Shown here piece after piece: positions 11,020 to 21,401 of a stretch of DNA of 64,000 nucleotides (positions are counted from its first letter, which is position 1; each line of letters begins with the position of its first letter). Below the pieces are notes generated by a model that worked only from the letters and a program-made list of their open reading frames with translations, had not been told where the DNA came from and made no database searches. Made by a program: the position numbers and the translations under genes. The DNA comes from Caprella mutica (taxonomy: Eukaryota; Arthropoda; Malacostraca; Amphipoda; Caprellidae). Where the stretch lies: contig CANNZV010001851.1 in NCBI GenBank assembly GCA_947561585.1, positions 62,001 to 126,000 on the forward strand, in the 5' to 3' direction.

Positions 11020-11549
11020 GCGGACAAATTTTTTGTCCGTTAGGCATTTTGCCCGTTAGACATTTTGCCCGTTAGACATTTTGCCCGTTAGACATTTTGC
11101 CCGTTAGACATTTGTCCGTTAGGCATTTTGTCCGTTAGGCATTTTGTCCGTTAGGCATTTTGTCCGTTTGGCATTTTGTCCGTTTGGCATTTTGTCCGTT
11201 AGCCATTTTGTCCGTTAGGCATTTTGTCCGTTAGGCATTTTGTCCGTTAGGCATTTTGTCCGTTAGGCATTTTGTCCGTTAGGCATTTTGTCCGTTAGGC
11301 ATTTTGTCCGTTAGGCATTTTGTCCGTTAGGCATTTTGTCCGTTAGGCATTTTGTCCGTTAGGCATTTTGTCCGTTAGACATTTTGCCCGTTAGGCATTT
11401 TGTCCGTTAGGCATTTTGTCCGTTAGGCATTTTGTCCGTTAGGCATTTTGTCCGTTAGGCATTTTGTCCGTTAGGCATTTTGTCCGTTAGGCATTTTGTC
11501 CGTTAGGCATTTTGTCCGTTAGGCATTTTGTCCGTTAGGCATTTTGTTC
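11020..11549. repeat. 16-bp tandem array (TTTTGTCCGTTAGGCA), about 32 copies
   Basis: The unit TTTTGTCCGTTAGGCA is repeated with minor variants (TTTTGCCCGTTAGACA at the left edge, TTTGGCA in two units). The array opens with CGGACAAATTTTTTGTCCG, an inverted pair, so the first partial unit is reversed relative to the rest. It belongs to the same family as the arrays at 13074, 14953 and 18518. Confidence 0.95.
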
Positions 11550-12030
11550 ATTGAAATTTTCCATGTAGGCAGTGTGTCCCAGTGCCGTCTGTACGGGCCC
11601 TTATGATCCTTTATACCACTCCGAAAGTTTTGAGCTGAAAATCTTCTGCTCCGGTAAAGTTCAAAGAACGCCTCGTTAAAGTTGGTACCGTTGGACGCAG
11701 GTTCGTGGACGCTTGGGTCCATTAGGCAAATGTAGAAATTTTTAACGCTGTGCTCTAACTTTGGTGGACACAGGATGTGTCCATTGTGTAAGGCGTTGAA
11801 GCAGCGATATACTGCGGAGAAGAACTTTTGTTTGGTGTTGGTATGTAAGTGTTGGAGCGCTCTATTCCTATCCAAACTCGCAACGTCCCTTACAGCAGTG
11901 CATCACTATGACAACCTCTGTGTTTTTTTTAATTTTTCCCATTTTGTGCGCGGTAACAAGCGTGGTCGGAATTCGGTTCCATGTCCCTGTCGTTCAAGGA
12001 ACGCTCCAACAAAGTTCAGGCGGAATGACC
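11550..12030. other. GC-richer transposon-like segment, unrecognised
   Basis: This block is markedly more GC-rich than its surroundings. The minus strand is open from 11875 to 11519 (118 codons), but the last residues are array-derived and the product has no domain I recognise. GTTGGAGCGCTC near 11852 and GAACGCTCCAAC near 11999 form an inverted pair, and ACGCTCCAACAAAGTTC recurs as ACGCTCCAGCAAAGTTC near 19089. I read it as a fragment of a DNA transposon or captured sequence, not a host gene. Confidence 0.45.
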
Positions 12031-12034
12031 GGGC

Positions 12035-12450
12035 CTGAACTGTAAAGTTAGACCCTAAGATTACACTGTAATGTTAGCCCGTAAGGTTACACCGTAAAGT
12101 TAGCCCGTAAGGTTACACCGAAAAGTTAGCCCGTAAGGTTACACCGAAAAGTTAGCCCGTAAGGTTACACCGTAAAATTACCTCGTAAGGTTACACCGAA
12201 AATCTAGACTATAAAGTTAGATCGTCACATTACACTGTAAAGTTAGCCCGTAAGGTTACACCGAAAAGTTAGCCCGTAAGGTTACACCGAAAAGTTAGCC
12301 CGTAAGGTTACACCGTAAAATTACCTCGTAAGGTTACACCGAAAATCTAGACTATAAAGTTAGATCGTCACATTACACTGTAAAGCTACACTGTAAAGTT
12401 AGACAGTAAAGTTACACTGCAATGCTACACCGCAAGGTTACATTGTAGGT
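12035..12450. repeat. 26-bp GTTACACCG/GTTAGCCCG repeat array
   Basis: Alternating GGTTACACCGAAAAGTTAGC and CCCGTAAG words make an imperfect array of about 15 units. A longer block (CTCGTAAGGTTACACCGAAA through GATCGTCACATTACACTG) occurs twice, near 12182 and 12326, showing a higher-order duplication of about 144 bp. Confidence 0.9.
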
Positions 12451-12955
12451 TTTTCGTAGTGGGGAGTATTTGAATAATTCTCATCTCTTTGAGATTTTGC
12501 TTTTCTCTAATTAGTTGGGAGTCAAATGACTGCTATTAAGAGTGACTCTTACGCTCCAGCATGCGAATTGCTAACTCAAACTCTAATGTCCTAATGGGGC
12601 CCTGACTGATGAACCCTAGGGGGATTAATTCTTCTCAGGATTACGGGAATTTATTGATTAAACCATACTGTTCGGATTAAGTAAATTTTCAAGTAAAATA
12701 ATAGCATTAATTAAGATAGTTGATTAAAATAATTAATTATGATAATCAGGAACGTACTCGCAATTCAGTGTATATTCATCAGTCAGTCAGTTTAAATCTT
12801 GTAGCAATGTTAACGTCTTCTCTTTTTTGAGTAGAGACATTATTAGCAACTAAGCGAGTTAAGCTAACCACATGAGGAGCAGCTGATTGAATTAACTACA
12901 TTGTTATTTCTGGGGATTAACCCTAGGAAGGGAAGCTGAGGCATGTGGATCTGAT
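12451..12955. other. Unassigned spacer
   Basis: I see no gene, array or terminal inverted repeat in this stretch. Confidence 0.45.
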
Positions 12956-13045
12956 TAACGGGGAGGGGGGATCTTGATGGATGGTTTGAGAGAGGGGGGG
13001 GGGTTGAGCGATGGGGGGGGGGGTTGAGCGATGGGTGGAGGGAGT
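12955..13045 (+). other. G-run cluster, potential G-quadruplex
   Basis: The + strand carries several runs of 4-11 consecutive G within about 90 bp, including two runs of ten or more separated by TTGAGCGAT. The duplicated word GGGTTGAGCGATGGG shows it is itself a small duplication. Four or more closely spaced G tracts could fold into a quadruplex; that is inferred from composition only. Confidence 0.6.
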
Positions 13046-13073
13046 ATGAAGAAGGGTGATGAGTGCGTGATCG

Positions 13074-13236
13074 GACAAAATTCCTACAGACAAAATTCCT
13101 ACAGACAAAATGCCTAACAGACAAAATGCCTACGAACAAAATGCTTAACAGACAAAATGCCTAACAGACAAAATGCCTAACAGACAAAATGCCTAACAGA
13201 CAAAATGCCTAACAGACAAAATGCCTAATGTCCTAA
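13074..13236. repeat. 16-bp array in reverse orientation (ACAGACAAAATGCCTA), about 10 copies
   Basis: The unit is the reverse complement of the CATTTTGTC family seen at 11020 and 14953 (TAGGCATTTTGTCTGT). The left edge has TTCCTACAGACAAAA variants. It begins with GATCGGACAAAATT, which resembles the GAGCGGACAAATT start of the array at 11020. Confidence 0.9.
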
Positions 13237-13239
13237 AAT

Positions 13240-13620
13240 GCATTGTAAACTTATATCCAGCATGGGGATAGAGAACTAAGGTATAGCCGTATAGGATTTC
13301 TAAGAAGTGTTACCAACTGAAAGGAAAGAGCTTCTTCTCAGCGAGAGTTAAATATTTAAATCACTACCATTTTAATATGGACAGTGATAATTCAGCGAGC
13401 TTAGTGTGAACACTGACTTTTTTCACTGTGTTTGTGATTTATGTTTGTTCTATTTAACAAATAATTCAAATATAATCATCTTCCTTTATCTTTACTTTTT
13501 TATTAGATAACTATATAATAATCTTTTTCTATTTTGATTTTTTTTAATATCGTTTATTTTATTAGATAAGAATAATAACCTTTTTTAGATATTTTTTTAG
13601 ATTGCTATAACGAAGCATTT
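13240..13620. other. Unassigned AT-rich spacer
   Basis: T-rich sequence with several TTAGATAA words and no supported gene or element. Confidence 0.45.
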
Positions 13621-14446
13621 TTAATCTATAGTGCTATGATAGTTGTTAATCTATAGTGCTATGATAGTTGTTAATCTATAGTGCTATGATAGTTGTTAAT
13701 CTATAGTGCTATGATAGTTGTTAATCTATAGTGCTATGATAGTTGTTAATCTATAGTGCTATGATAGTTGTTAATCTATAGTGCTATGATAGTTGTTAAT
13801 CTATAGTGCTATGATAGTTGTTAATCTATAGTGCTATGATAGTTGTTAATCTATAGTGCTATGATAGTTGTTAATCTATAGTGCTATGATAGTTGTTAAT
13901 CTATAGTGCTATGATAGTTGTTAATCTATAGTGCTATGATAGTTGTTAATCTATAGTGCTATGATAGATGTTAATCTATAGTGCTATGATAGTTGTTAAT
14001 CTATAGTGCTATGATAGTTGTTAATCTATAGTGCTATGATAGTTGTTAATCTATAGTGCTATGATAGTTGTTAATCTATAGTGCTATGATAGTTGTTAAT
14101 CTATAGTGCTATGATAGTTGTTAATCTATAGTGCTATGATAGATGTTAATCTATAGTGCTATGACAGATGTTAATCTATAGTGCTATGATAGATGTTAAT
14201 CTATAGTGCTATGATAGATGTTAATCTATAGTGCTATGATAGATGATAATCTATAGTGCTATGATAGTTGTTAATCTATAGTGCTATGATAGTTGTTAAT
14301 CTATAGTGCTATGATAGATGTTAATCTATAGTGCTATGATAGTTGTTAATCTATAGTGCTATGACAGATGTTAATCTATAGTGCTATGATAGATGTTAAT
14401 CTATAGTGCTATGATAGTTGTTAATCTATAGTGCTATGATAGATGT
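13621..14446. repeat. 25-bp tandem array, 33 copies
   Basis: The unit contains TTAATCTATAGTGCTATGAT followed by AGTTG. The left two thirds are nearly invariant (AGTTG), while AGATG variants and two ATGACAG variants accumulate from about 14135 rightward. This gradient fits recent expansion from the homogeneous side. Confidence 0.97.
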
Positions 14447-14449
14447 TTT

Positions 14450-14950
14450 TGAAATTCTAAAGCAAGTAAGGTAATTAATTATAATGCTTATAGAAATTAG
14501 TTCTAACATAAAATTAACTGCCCATGGTTATAAAAACCGTCGATATTAGTATTTTTGAACTACCTTAGTATTAGAGGTTGTGTTGGAAAAAGAATAATCT
14601 AGTATTCTTTATGAAATATAATTGAGACTAAGTACATTTTATTTATTAAAGTTTTACATATATTTAAAAGATATTATTTGATGTTCATAGAGAAGGCTTA
14701 TTATACTACTCTTTATTTACAATCATTTCATTAATAACAAACTATTATCTTATTTTCATATTAATTGGTGTCCATGATACCTGAAATGATCATGGATACC
14801 AATTTAAATAAGTTAAATATTATTTTAGTTTTTCTTATCACTTCAATATTTTCTCTTCGGACTATTAATTTATAAATGGAATTCATTCTTTTATTGTCAT
14901 TACAACATTTTTTTGTCATATTCTATTTTTTTTATATTCTATATTCATAT
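14450..14950. other. AT-rich spacer with a GGGTAA-MITE remnant
   Basis: No gene is seen. Around 14762-14870 the words TTGGTGTCCATGATACC and ATCATGGATACCAATTTAAA followed by TTTTTCTTATC and TCTTCGG resemble the centre and right arm of the GGGTAA MITE family, so a degraded copy is likely here. Confidence 0.45.
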
Positions 14951-14952
14951 AA

Positions 14953-17900
14953 TTTGTCAGTTGGGCATTTTGAGAGTTAGGCATTTTGTCAGTCGGGCAT
15001 TTTGTCAGTCGGGCATTTTGTCAGTCGGGCATTTTGTCAGTCGGGCATTTTGTCAGTCGGGCATTTTGTCAGTCGGGCATTTTGTCAGTCGGGCATTTTG
15101 TCAGTCGGGCATTTTGTCAGTCGGGCATTTTGTCAGTCGGGCATTTTGTCAGTCGGGCATTTTGTCAGTCGGGCATTTTGTCAGTCGGGCATTTTGTCAG
15201 TCGGGCATTTTGTCAGTCGGGCATTTTGTCAGTCGGGCATTTTGTCAGTCGGGCATTTTGTCAGTCGGGCATTTTGTCAGTCGGGCATTTTGTCAGTCGG
15301 GCATTTTGTCAGTCGGGCATTTTGTCAGTCGGGCATTTTGTCAGTCGGGCATTTTGTCAGTCGGGCATTTTGTCAGTCGGGCATTTTGTCAGTCGGGCAT
15401 TTTGTCAGTCGGGCATTTTGTCAGTCGGGCATTTTGTCAGTCGGGCATTTTGTCAGTCGGGCATTTTGTCAGTCGGGCATTTTGTCAGTCGGGCATTTTG
15501 TCAGTCGGGCATTTTGTCAGTCGGGCATTTTGTCAGTCGGGCATTTTGTCAGTCGGGCATTTTGTCAGTCGGGCATTTTGTCAGTCGGGCATTTTGTCAG
15601 TCGGGCATTTTGTCAGTCGGGCATTTTGTCAGTCGGGCATTTTGTCAGTCGGGCATTTTGTCAGTCGGTCATTTTGACAGTCGGTCATTTTGACAGTCGG
15701 TCATTTTGACAGTCGGGCATTTTGACAGTCGGGCATTTTGACAGTCGGGCATTTTGACAGTCGGGCATTTTGACAGTCGGGCATTTTGACAGTCGGGCAT
15801 TTTGACAGTCGGGCATTTTGTCAGTCGGGCATTTTGTCAGTCGGGCATTTTGTCAGTCGGGCATTTTGTCAGTCGGGCATTTTGTCAGTCGGGCATTTTG
15901 TCAGTCGGGCATTTTGTCAGTCGGGCATTTTGTCAGTCGGGCATTTTGTCAGTCGGGCATTTTGTCAGTCGGGCATTTTGTCAGTCGGGCATTTTGTCAG
16001 TCGGGCATTTTGTCAGTCGGGCATTTTGTCAGTCGGGCATTTTGTCAGTCGGGCATTTTGTCAGTCGGGCATTTTGTCAGTCGGGCATTTTGTCAGTCGG
16101 GCATTTTGTCAGTCGGGCATTTTGTCAGTCGGGCATTTTGTCAGTCGGGCATTTTGTCAGTCGGGCATTTTGTCAGTCGGGCATTTTGTCAGTCGGGCAT
16201 TTTGTCAGTCGGGCATTTTGTCAGTCGGGCATTTTGTCAGTCGGGCATTTTGTCAGTCGGGCATTTTGTCAGTCGGGCATTTTGTCAGTCGGGCATTTTG
16301 TCAGTCGGGCATTTTGTCAGTCGGGCATTTTGTCAGTCGGGCATTTTGTCAGTCGGGCATTTTGTCAGTCGGGCATTTTGTCAGTCGGGCATTTTGACAG
16401 TCGGGCATTTTGACAGTCGGGCATTTTGACAGTCGGTCATTTTGACAGTCGGTCATTTTGACAGTCGGGCATTTTGACAGTCGGGCATTTTGACAGTCGG
16501 GCATTTTGACAGTCGGGCATTTTGACAGTCGGGCATTTTGACAGTCGGGCATTTTGTCAGTCGGGCATTTTGTCAGTCGGGCATTTTGTCAGTCGGGCAT
16601 TTTGTCAGTCGGGCATTTTGTCAGTCGGGCATTTTGTCAGTCGGGCATTTTGTCAGTCGGGCATTTTGTCAGTCGGGCATTTTGTCAGTCGGGCATTTTG
16701 TCAGTCGGGCATTTTGTCAGTCGGGCATTTTGTCAGTCGGGCATTTTGTCAGTCGGGCATTTTGTCAGTCGGGCATTTTGTCAGTCGGGCATTTTGTCAG
16801 TCGGGCATTTTGTCAGTCGGGCATTTTGTCAGTCGGGCATTTTGTCAGTCGGGCATTTTGTCAGTCGGGCATTTTGTCAGTCGGGCATTTTGTCAGTCGG
16901 GCATTTTGTCAGTCGGGCATTTTGTCAGTCGGGCATTTTGTCAGTCGGGCATTTTGTCAGTCGGGCATTTTGTCAGTCGGGCATTTTGTCAGTCGGGCAT
17001 TTTGTCAGTCGGGCATTTTGTCAGTCGGGCATTTTGTCAGTCGGGCATTTTGTCAGTCGGGCATTTTGTCAGTTGGGCATTTTGTCAGTTGGGCATTTTG
17101 TCAGTCGGGCATTTTGTCAGTCGGGCATTTTGTCAGTCGGGCATTTTGTCAGTCGGGCATTTTGTCAGTCGGGCATTTTGTCAGTCGGGCATTTTGTCAG
17201 TCGGGCATTTTGTCAGTCGGGCATTTTGTCAGTCGGGCATTTTGTCAGTCGGGCATTTTGTCAGTCGGGCATTTTGTCAGTCGGGCATTTTGTCAGTCGG
17301 GCATTTTGTCAGTCGGGCATTTTGTCAGTCGGGCATTTTGTCAGTCGGGCATTTTGTCAGTCGGGCATTTTGTCAGTCGGGCATTTTGTCAGTCGGGCAT
17401 TTTATCAGTCGGGCATTTTGTCAGTCGGGCATTTTGTCAGTCGGGCATTTTGTCAGTCGGGCATTTTGTCAGTCGGGCATTTTGTCAGTCGGGCATTTTG
17501 TCAGTCGGGCATTTTGTCAGTCGGGCATTTTGTCAGTTGGGCATTTTGTCAGTCGGGCATTTTGTCAGTCGGGCATTTTGTCAGTCGGGCATTTTGTCAG
17601 TCGGGCATTTTGTCAGTCGGGCATTTTGTCAGTCGGGCATTTTGTCAGTCGGGCATTTTGTCAGTCGGGCATTTTGTCAGTCGGGCATTTTGTCAGTCGG
17701 GCATTTTGTCAGTCGGGCATTTTGTCAGTCGGGCATTTTGTCAGTCGGGCATTTTGTCAGTCGGGCATTTTGTCAGTCGGGCATTTTGTCAGTCGGGCAT
17801 TATGTCAGTCGGGCATTATGTCAGTCAGGCATTATGTCAGTCAGGCATTTTGTCAGTCAGGCATTTTGTCAGTCGGGCATTTTGTCAGTCGGGCATTTTG

Positions 17901-18517
17901 TCAGTCGGGCATTTTGTCAGTTGGGCATTTTGTCAGTTGGGCATTTTGTCAGTTGGGCATTTTGTCAGTTGGGCATTTTGTCAGTTGGGCATTTTGTCAG
18001 TTGGGCATTTTGTCAGTTGGGCATTTTGTCAGTTGGGCATTTTGTCAGTTGGGCATTTTGTCAGTTGGGCATTTTGTCAGTTGGGCATTTTGTCAGTTGG
18101 GCATTTTGTCAGTTGGGCATTTTGTCAGTTGGGCATTTTGTCAGTTGGGCATTTTGTCAGTTGGGCATTTTGTCAGTTGGGCATTTTGTCAGTTGGGCAT
18201 TTTGTCAGTTGGGCATTTTGTCAGTTGGGCATTTTGTCAGTTGGGCATTTTGTCAGTTGGGCATTTTGTCAGTTGGGCATTTTGTCAGTTGGGCATTTTG
18301 TCAGTTGGGCATTTTGTCAGTTGGGCATTTTGTCAGTTGGGCATTTTGTCAGTTGGGCATTTTGTCAGTTGGGCATTTTGTCAGTTGGGCATTTTGTCAG
18401 TTGGGCATTTTGTAAGTTGGGCATTTTGTAAGTTGGGCATTTTGTAAGTTGGGCATTTTGTAAGTTGGGCATTTTGTAAGTTGGGCATTTTGTAAGTTGG
18501 GCATTTTGTAAGTTAGG
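14953..18517. repeat. 16-bp tandem array (CATTTTGTCAGTCGGG), about 222 copies
   Basis: The unit CATTTTGTCAGTCGGG is repeated with strong block structure. GACAG replaces GTCAG in two patches (about 15669-15811 and 16393-16552), each with GGTC variants, so the patch and the pure block between them look duplicated. ATTATG and CAGGC variants mark 17811-17870. From about 17922 the unit becomes CATTTTGTCAGTTGGG, and from about 18413 CATTTTGTAAGTTGGG. Neither strand of the unit yields stops in most frames, so overlapping open frames up to about 640 codons appear in all three forward frames; none is a credible gene. Confidence 0.98.
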
Positions 18518-18790
18518 CATTTTGTCCGTAGACATTTTGTCCGTAGACATTTTGTCCGTAGACATTTTGTCCGTAGACATTTTGTCCTTAGACATTTTGT
18601 CCGTAGACATTTTGTCCGTAGACATTTTGTCCGTAGACATTTTTTCCGTAGACATTTTGTCCGTAGACATTTTGTCCGTAGACATTTTGTCCGTAGACAT
18701 TTTGTCCGTAGACATTTTGTCCGTAGACATTTTGTCCGTAGACATTTTGTCCGTAGACATTTTGTCCGTAGACATTTTGTCAGAAAGCAT
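18518..18790. repeat. 15-bp tandem array (CATTTTGTCCGTAGA), about 18 copies
   Basis: The array abuts the 16-bp array with no spacer and shares the CATTTTGTC core, but its unit is one base shorter. Being a multiple of 3, it gives an open frame on each strand ([15 protein letters not shown] or KMSTD-like peptides), which I treat as artefacts. Confidence 0.95.
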
Positions 18791-18796
18791 TTTTGT

Positions 18797-18952
18797 CCTA
18801 GTACCGCACAGACAGGGCGTTTTTTAACGCGCGTTTCGTCTCAAGCACACAGCGAACGAGCATTTCAGAATTTTTAGTTAAAAAGAGTATTTGCCAGGCG
18901 TTACCATATATTATATCTAACGCGCGTTTTGAAACGCCCAGTCTGTACTAGG
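18797..18952. mobile_element. 156-bp MITE with about 34-bp terminal inverted repeats
   Basis: The left end CCTAGTACCGCACAGACAGG followed by GCGTTTTTTAACGCGCGTT pairs with the right end AACGCGCGTTTTGAAACGCC then CAGTCTGTACTAGG. The inverted pair extends over about 34 bp with few mismatches. It sits immediately right of the 15-bp array. I do not recognise the superfamily. Confidence 0.75.
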
Positions 18953-19240
18953 CCGTGCACTTTTTAACGCACAATCAAAAACGTCTCGTTTATACTGCGC
19001 CTAAGCGGTGGCCGAGCGTATTCGGCGTTGCCTTAAAGGAATCCAACTTCTTTTGAACGGTAACGAGCGGCGGTGAATTTTTTTCACCGCTCCAGAAACG
19101 CTCCAGCAAAGTTCGTTCTTACAGTGTCACCGGGAAGGTTCCAGCAAGGTTACTTTATAGATTAACCTTGCGGTGATACCTTACAGTGTCACCTTACGGA
19201 GTAAACTATTGCGTGACCCTATCACCCCCTCAATGAGTGG
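18953..19240. other. GC-richer segment ending in GTCACC/AAGGTT words
   Basis: It contains ACGCTCCAGCAAAGTTC near 19089, close to ACGCTCCAACAAAGTTC near 12001. Just after it come short words such as TTACAGTGTCACC (twice) and AAGGTTACTTTA that recall the GTTACACCG repeats at 12035. This parallels the arrangement right of the 11020 array. No gene is recognised. Confidence 0.5.
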
Positions 19241-19464
19241 TGGTTGCAATTAGTAGGCCGGATATTCCCCCGAAAGATGCAAATAAATCTACTCGATTTG
19301 GTAACTTTTTGTGAAGGTGTTCAGAGGCTGAGACCCAAATTGTCGCAACTAAGTTGATTATTCCCTAATTTTGAAACTGATTTGGACGATTGGAAGTTTG
19401 GCAATTTATAGGCATCATTTGTGGTGGGAATTGGGGAGAAAAGGACTCATTAGTTGATGAAAGA

Positions 19465-19642
19465 AAGTGCAGTGAAATGCAGTACAGTGCAGTGAAGAGC
19501 AAAGAAGTACAGAGAAGTGAAGTGCAGTGCAGTGAAGTGAAGTGCAGTGCAGTGAAGTGCAGAGAAGTTAAGTGAAGTGCAGTGAAGTGCAGCGAAGTGC
19601 AGTACAGTGAAGTGCAGTGAAGTAAAGTGCAGTGAAGTGCAC
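19465..19642. repeat. AGTGC/AGTGA pentamer-type low-complexity tract
   Basis: Purine-rich sequence built of AGTGCAGTGAAGTGC-type words with 5-bp periodicity. Open frames on both strands here are low-complexity artefacts. Confidence 0.9.
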
Positions 19643-19722
19643 TTCATGCTATTTATTGTGAGGAAAAATGAAGTTTTTTATGTTTGAAGTTACAATATTT
19701 TAAAGAACAAAGAACATTTCAA

Positions 19723-20350
19723 CCAGGCACATCTTTTCTTATCTACCAGGCACATCTGTCCATATCTACCAGGTATATCTGTTCTTATCCACCAGGTACA
19801 TCTGTTCTTATCTACCAGGTACATCTGTCCATATCTACCAGGTACATCTGTCCATATCTACCAGGTACATCTGTCCATATCTACCAGGCATATGTGTCCA
19901 TATCTACCAGGCATATCTGTCCATATCTACCAGGCATATGTGTCCATATCTACCAGGCATATCTGTCCATATCTACCAGGCATATCTGTCCTTATCTACC
20001 AGGCATATCTGTCCATATCTACCAGGCATATCTGTCCTTATCTACCAGGCATATCTGTCCTTATCTACCAGGCATATCTGTCCTTATCTACCAGGCATAT
20101 CTGTCCTTATCTACCAGGCATATCTGTCCTTATCTACCAGGCATATCTGTCCTTATCTACCAGGCACATCTGTCCTTATCTACCAGGCATATCTGTCCTT
20201 ATCTACCAGGCATATCTGTCCTTATCTACCAGGCACATCTGTCCTTATCTACCAGGCATATCTGTCCTTATCTACCAGGCATATCTGTCCTTATCTACCA
20301 GGCATATCTGTCCTTATCTACCAGGCATATCTGTCCACATTTCCTTGGCA
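19723..20350. repeat. 23-bp tandem array, about 27 copies
   Basis: The unit contains TCTGTCCTTATCTACCAGGC followed by ATA or ACA. The left third carries CATATCTACC and GGTACATC variants, and the right two thirds are more uniform CTTATCTACC units. 23-bp periodicity opens all three forward frames (SVLIYQAYLSLSTRHICPY-like repeats), which is not evidence of coding. Confidence 0.97.
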
Positions 20351-20745
20351 TTTTTGGCTCACAATGAAGTGTTTTGTTACCGATAGACTTTTGTTTCAAG
20401 ATCATTTTGGGAATGTTCCAATTTTTTCAAAGCGTGCAATAGATTTCTTCTGGCATCTGATAAGCAAGACATCGAACTATTGGACATGCTTTGAAAATCA
20501 ATGAATGAATCCTTATTGTAAATTAATTACCAATGCTCTATTTACAATTTTCCCGTTTTTGATGACAATTCAGATAGTTTCTCCATACCAATCACACATG
20601 TCCCAAACGTGTTCTGGGAATATTTTTACAGTTCATTTTTATTCCTCTGCCAACATCACTCACTAGCTGTAAAAATACAAACTGAAAAAGATATGAGGGA
20701 TGAACATTTTAGAGGTGTGCCAGAGTGTGCTTTCGATACCTGTAC
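20351..20745. other. Unassigned spacer
   Basis: No convincing gene, array or element is visible between the 23-bp array and the CATGCTGGCAATT repeats. Confidence 0.45.
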
Positions 20746-20746
20746 G

Positions 20747-20882
20747 CATGCTGACAATTTAGTATCATGCTGGCAATTCAGTATCATGCTGGCAATTCAG
20801 TATCATGCTGGCAATTGACTCAGTCTCATGCTGGCAATAAATTTCTTCTAATGCTGGCAATAAATTTCTTCTCATGCTGGTT
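20747..20882. repeat. Short CATGCTGGCAATT repeat cluster, about 6 copies
   Basis: CATGCTGGCAATTCAGTAT and diverged forms (CATGCTGGCAATAAATTTC) recur at 20-28-bp spacing. A single outlying copy, CATGCTGGCAATTGAGAAC, lies near 21857, about 1 kb away. Confidence 0.85.
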
Positions 20883-21187
20883 GTCGATTCATTTTGTTTT
20901 TTCTATGAATTATTGAATATATCTTTGTATTATTGGGTCAGAAATAAGATTTGTTTCTCAATGTTGTCCAGTCTGATGATAGCAAAAACGTTTCCTAAAT
21001 ACCGGAACTCTCAAAGCCCGTTTTATGCCATCATGTATGTTTCTTCCCATATCCACAAGTGTTTTATTCAATGGATAGCCCTAGCTATTAAATGTGACGA
21101 TAGTACCTCAGATAGACATGTAAGAGCTTTGTCAGGGAACACGTAGTCTTAGCCTTATTTTCACACAGGTATATCTATGTAATTATA

Positions 21188-21401
21188 TTCGCAAAAGTGC
21201 AGAAGGTTATGTTTTTTTATTCAACTAAATTGCCTGAAATTTGGTGTGACAATTGGTCATTATCCAGGAACCATTTGATTAGATTTTGGGAGCGATCAGG
21301 TCAAAGGTCAAGGTCCTGTATAAATGAAGGAATATTGTGTACTCAAGGTTATTTATAAGCGGTGGTGAAGGTAGGCGCTCTACGAGTGCCCGTTCTAGTT
21401 A
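21188..21401 (+). repeat. Dispersed AGGTCA-containing repeat, copy 2 (internally shortened)
   Basis: It matches copy 1 from TTCAACTAAATTGCCTGAAA through the terminal CGAGTGCCCGTTCTAGTT. The segment between the left GAAGGTTATG word and TTCAACT is much shorter than in copies 1 and 4. AGGTCAAAGGTCAAGGTC lies at 21298-21315. Confidence 0.8.

Noticed and set aside
11020..11549. Telomere-type repeats, because of TTAGGC words
   Set aside because: TTAGGC occurs only within a 16-bp unit and never as a pure hexamer array.
11519..11875. Minus-strand 118-codon open frame in GC-richer sequence, possibly a gene
   Set aside because: I recognise no domain, its 3' end consists of array sequence, and the region looks like a transposon fragment. 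Kept only as an unrecognised segment.
14913..18447. Overlapping forward open frames of 203-641 codons encoding SVGHFVSRAFCQSGIL repeats
   Set aside because: A 16-bp unit without stops gives the same peptide in all three frames. Simultaneous openness in three frames and on the opposite strand is a property of the unit, not of a gene.
19684..20504. Three overlapping open frames in the 23-bp array (LPGISVLIYQAYLSLSTRH repeats)
   Set aside because: Same explanation: a stop-free unit with a period not divisible by 3. No domain or non-repeat coding sequence.
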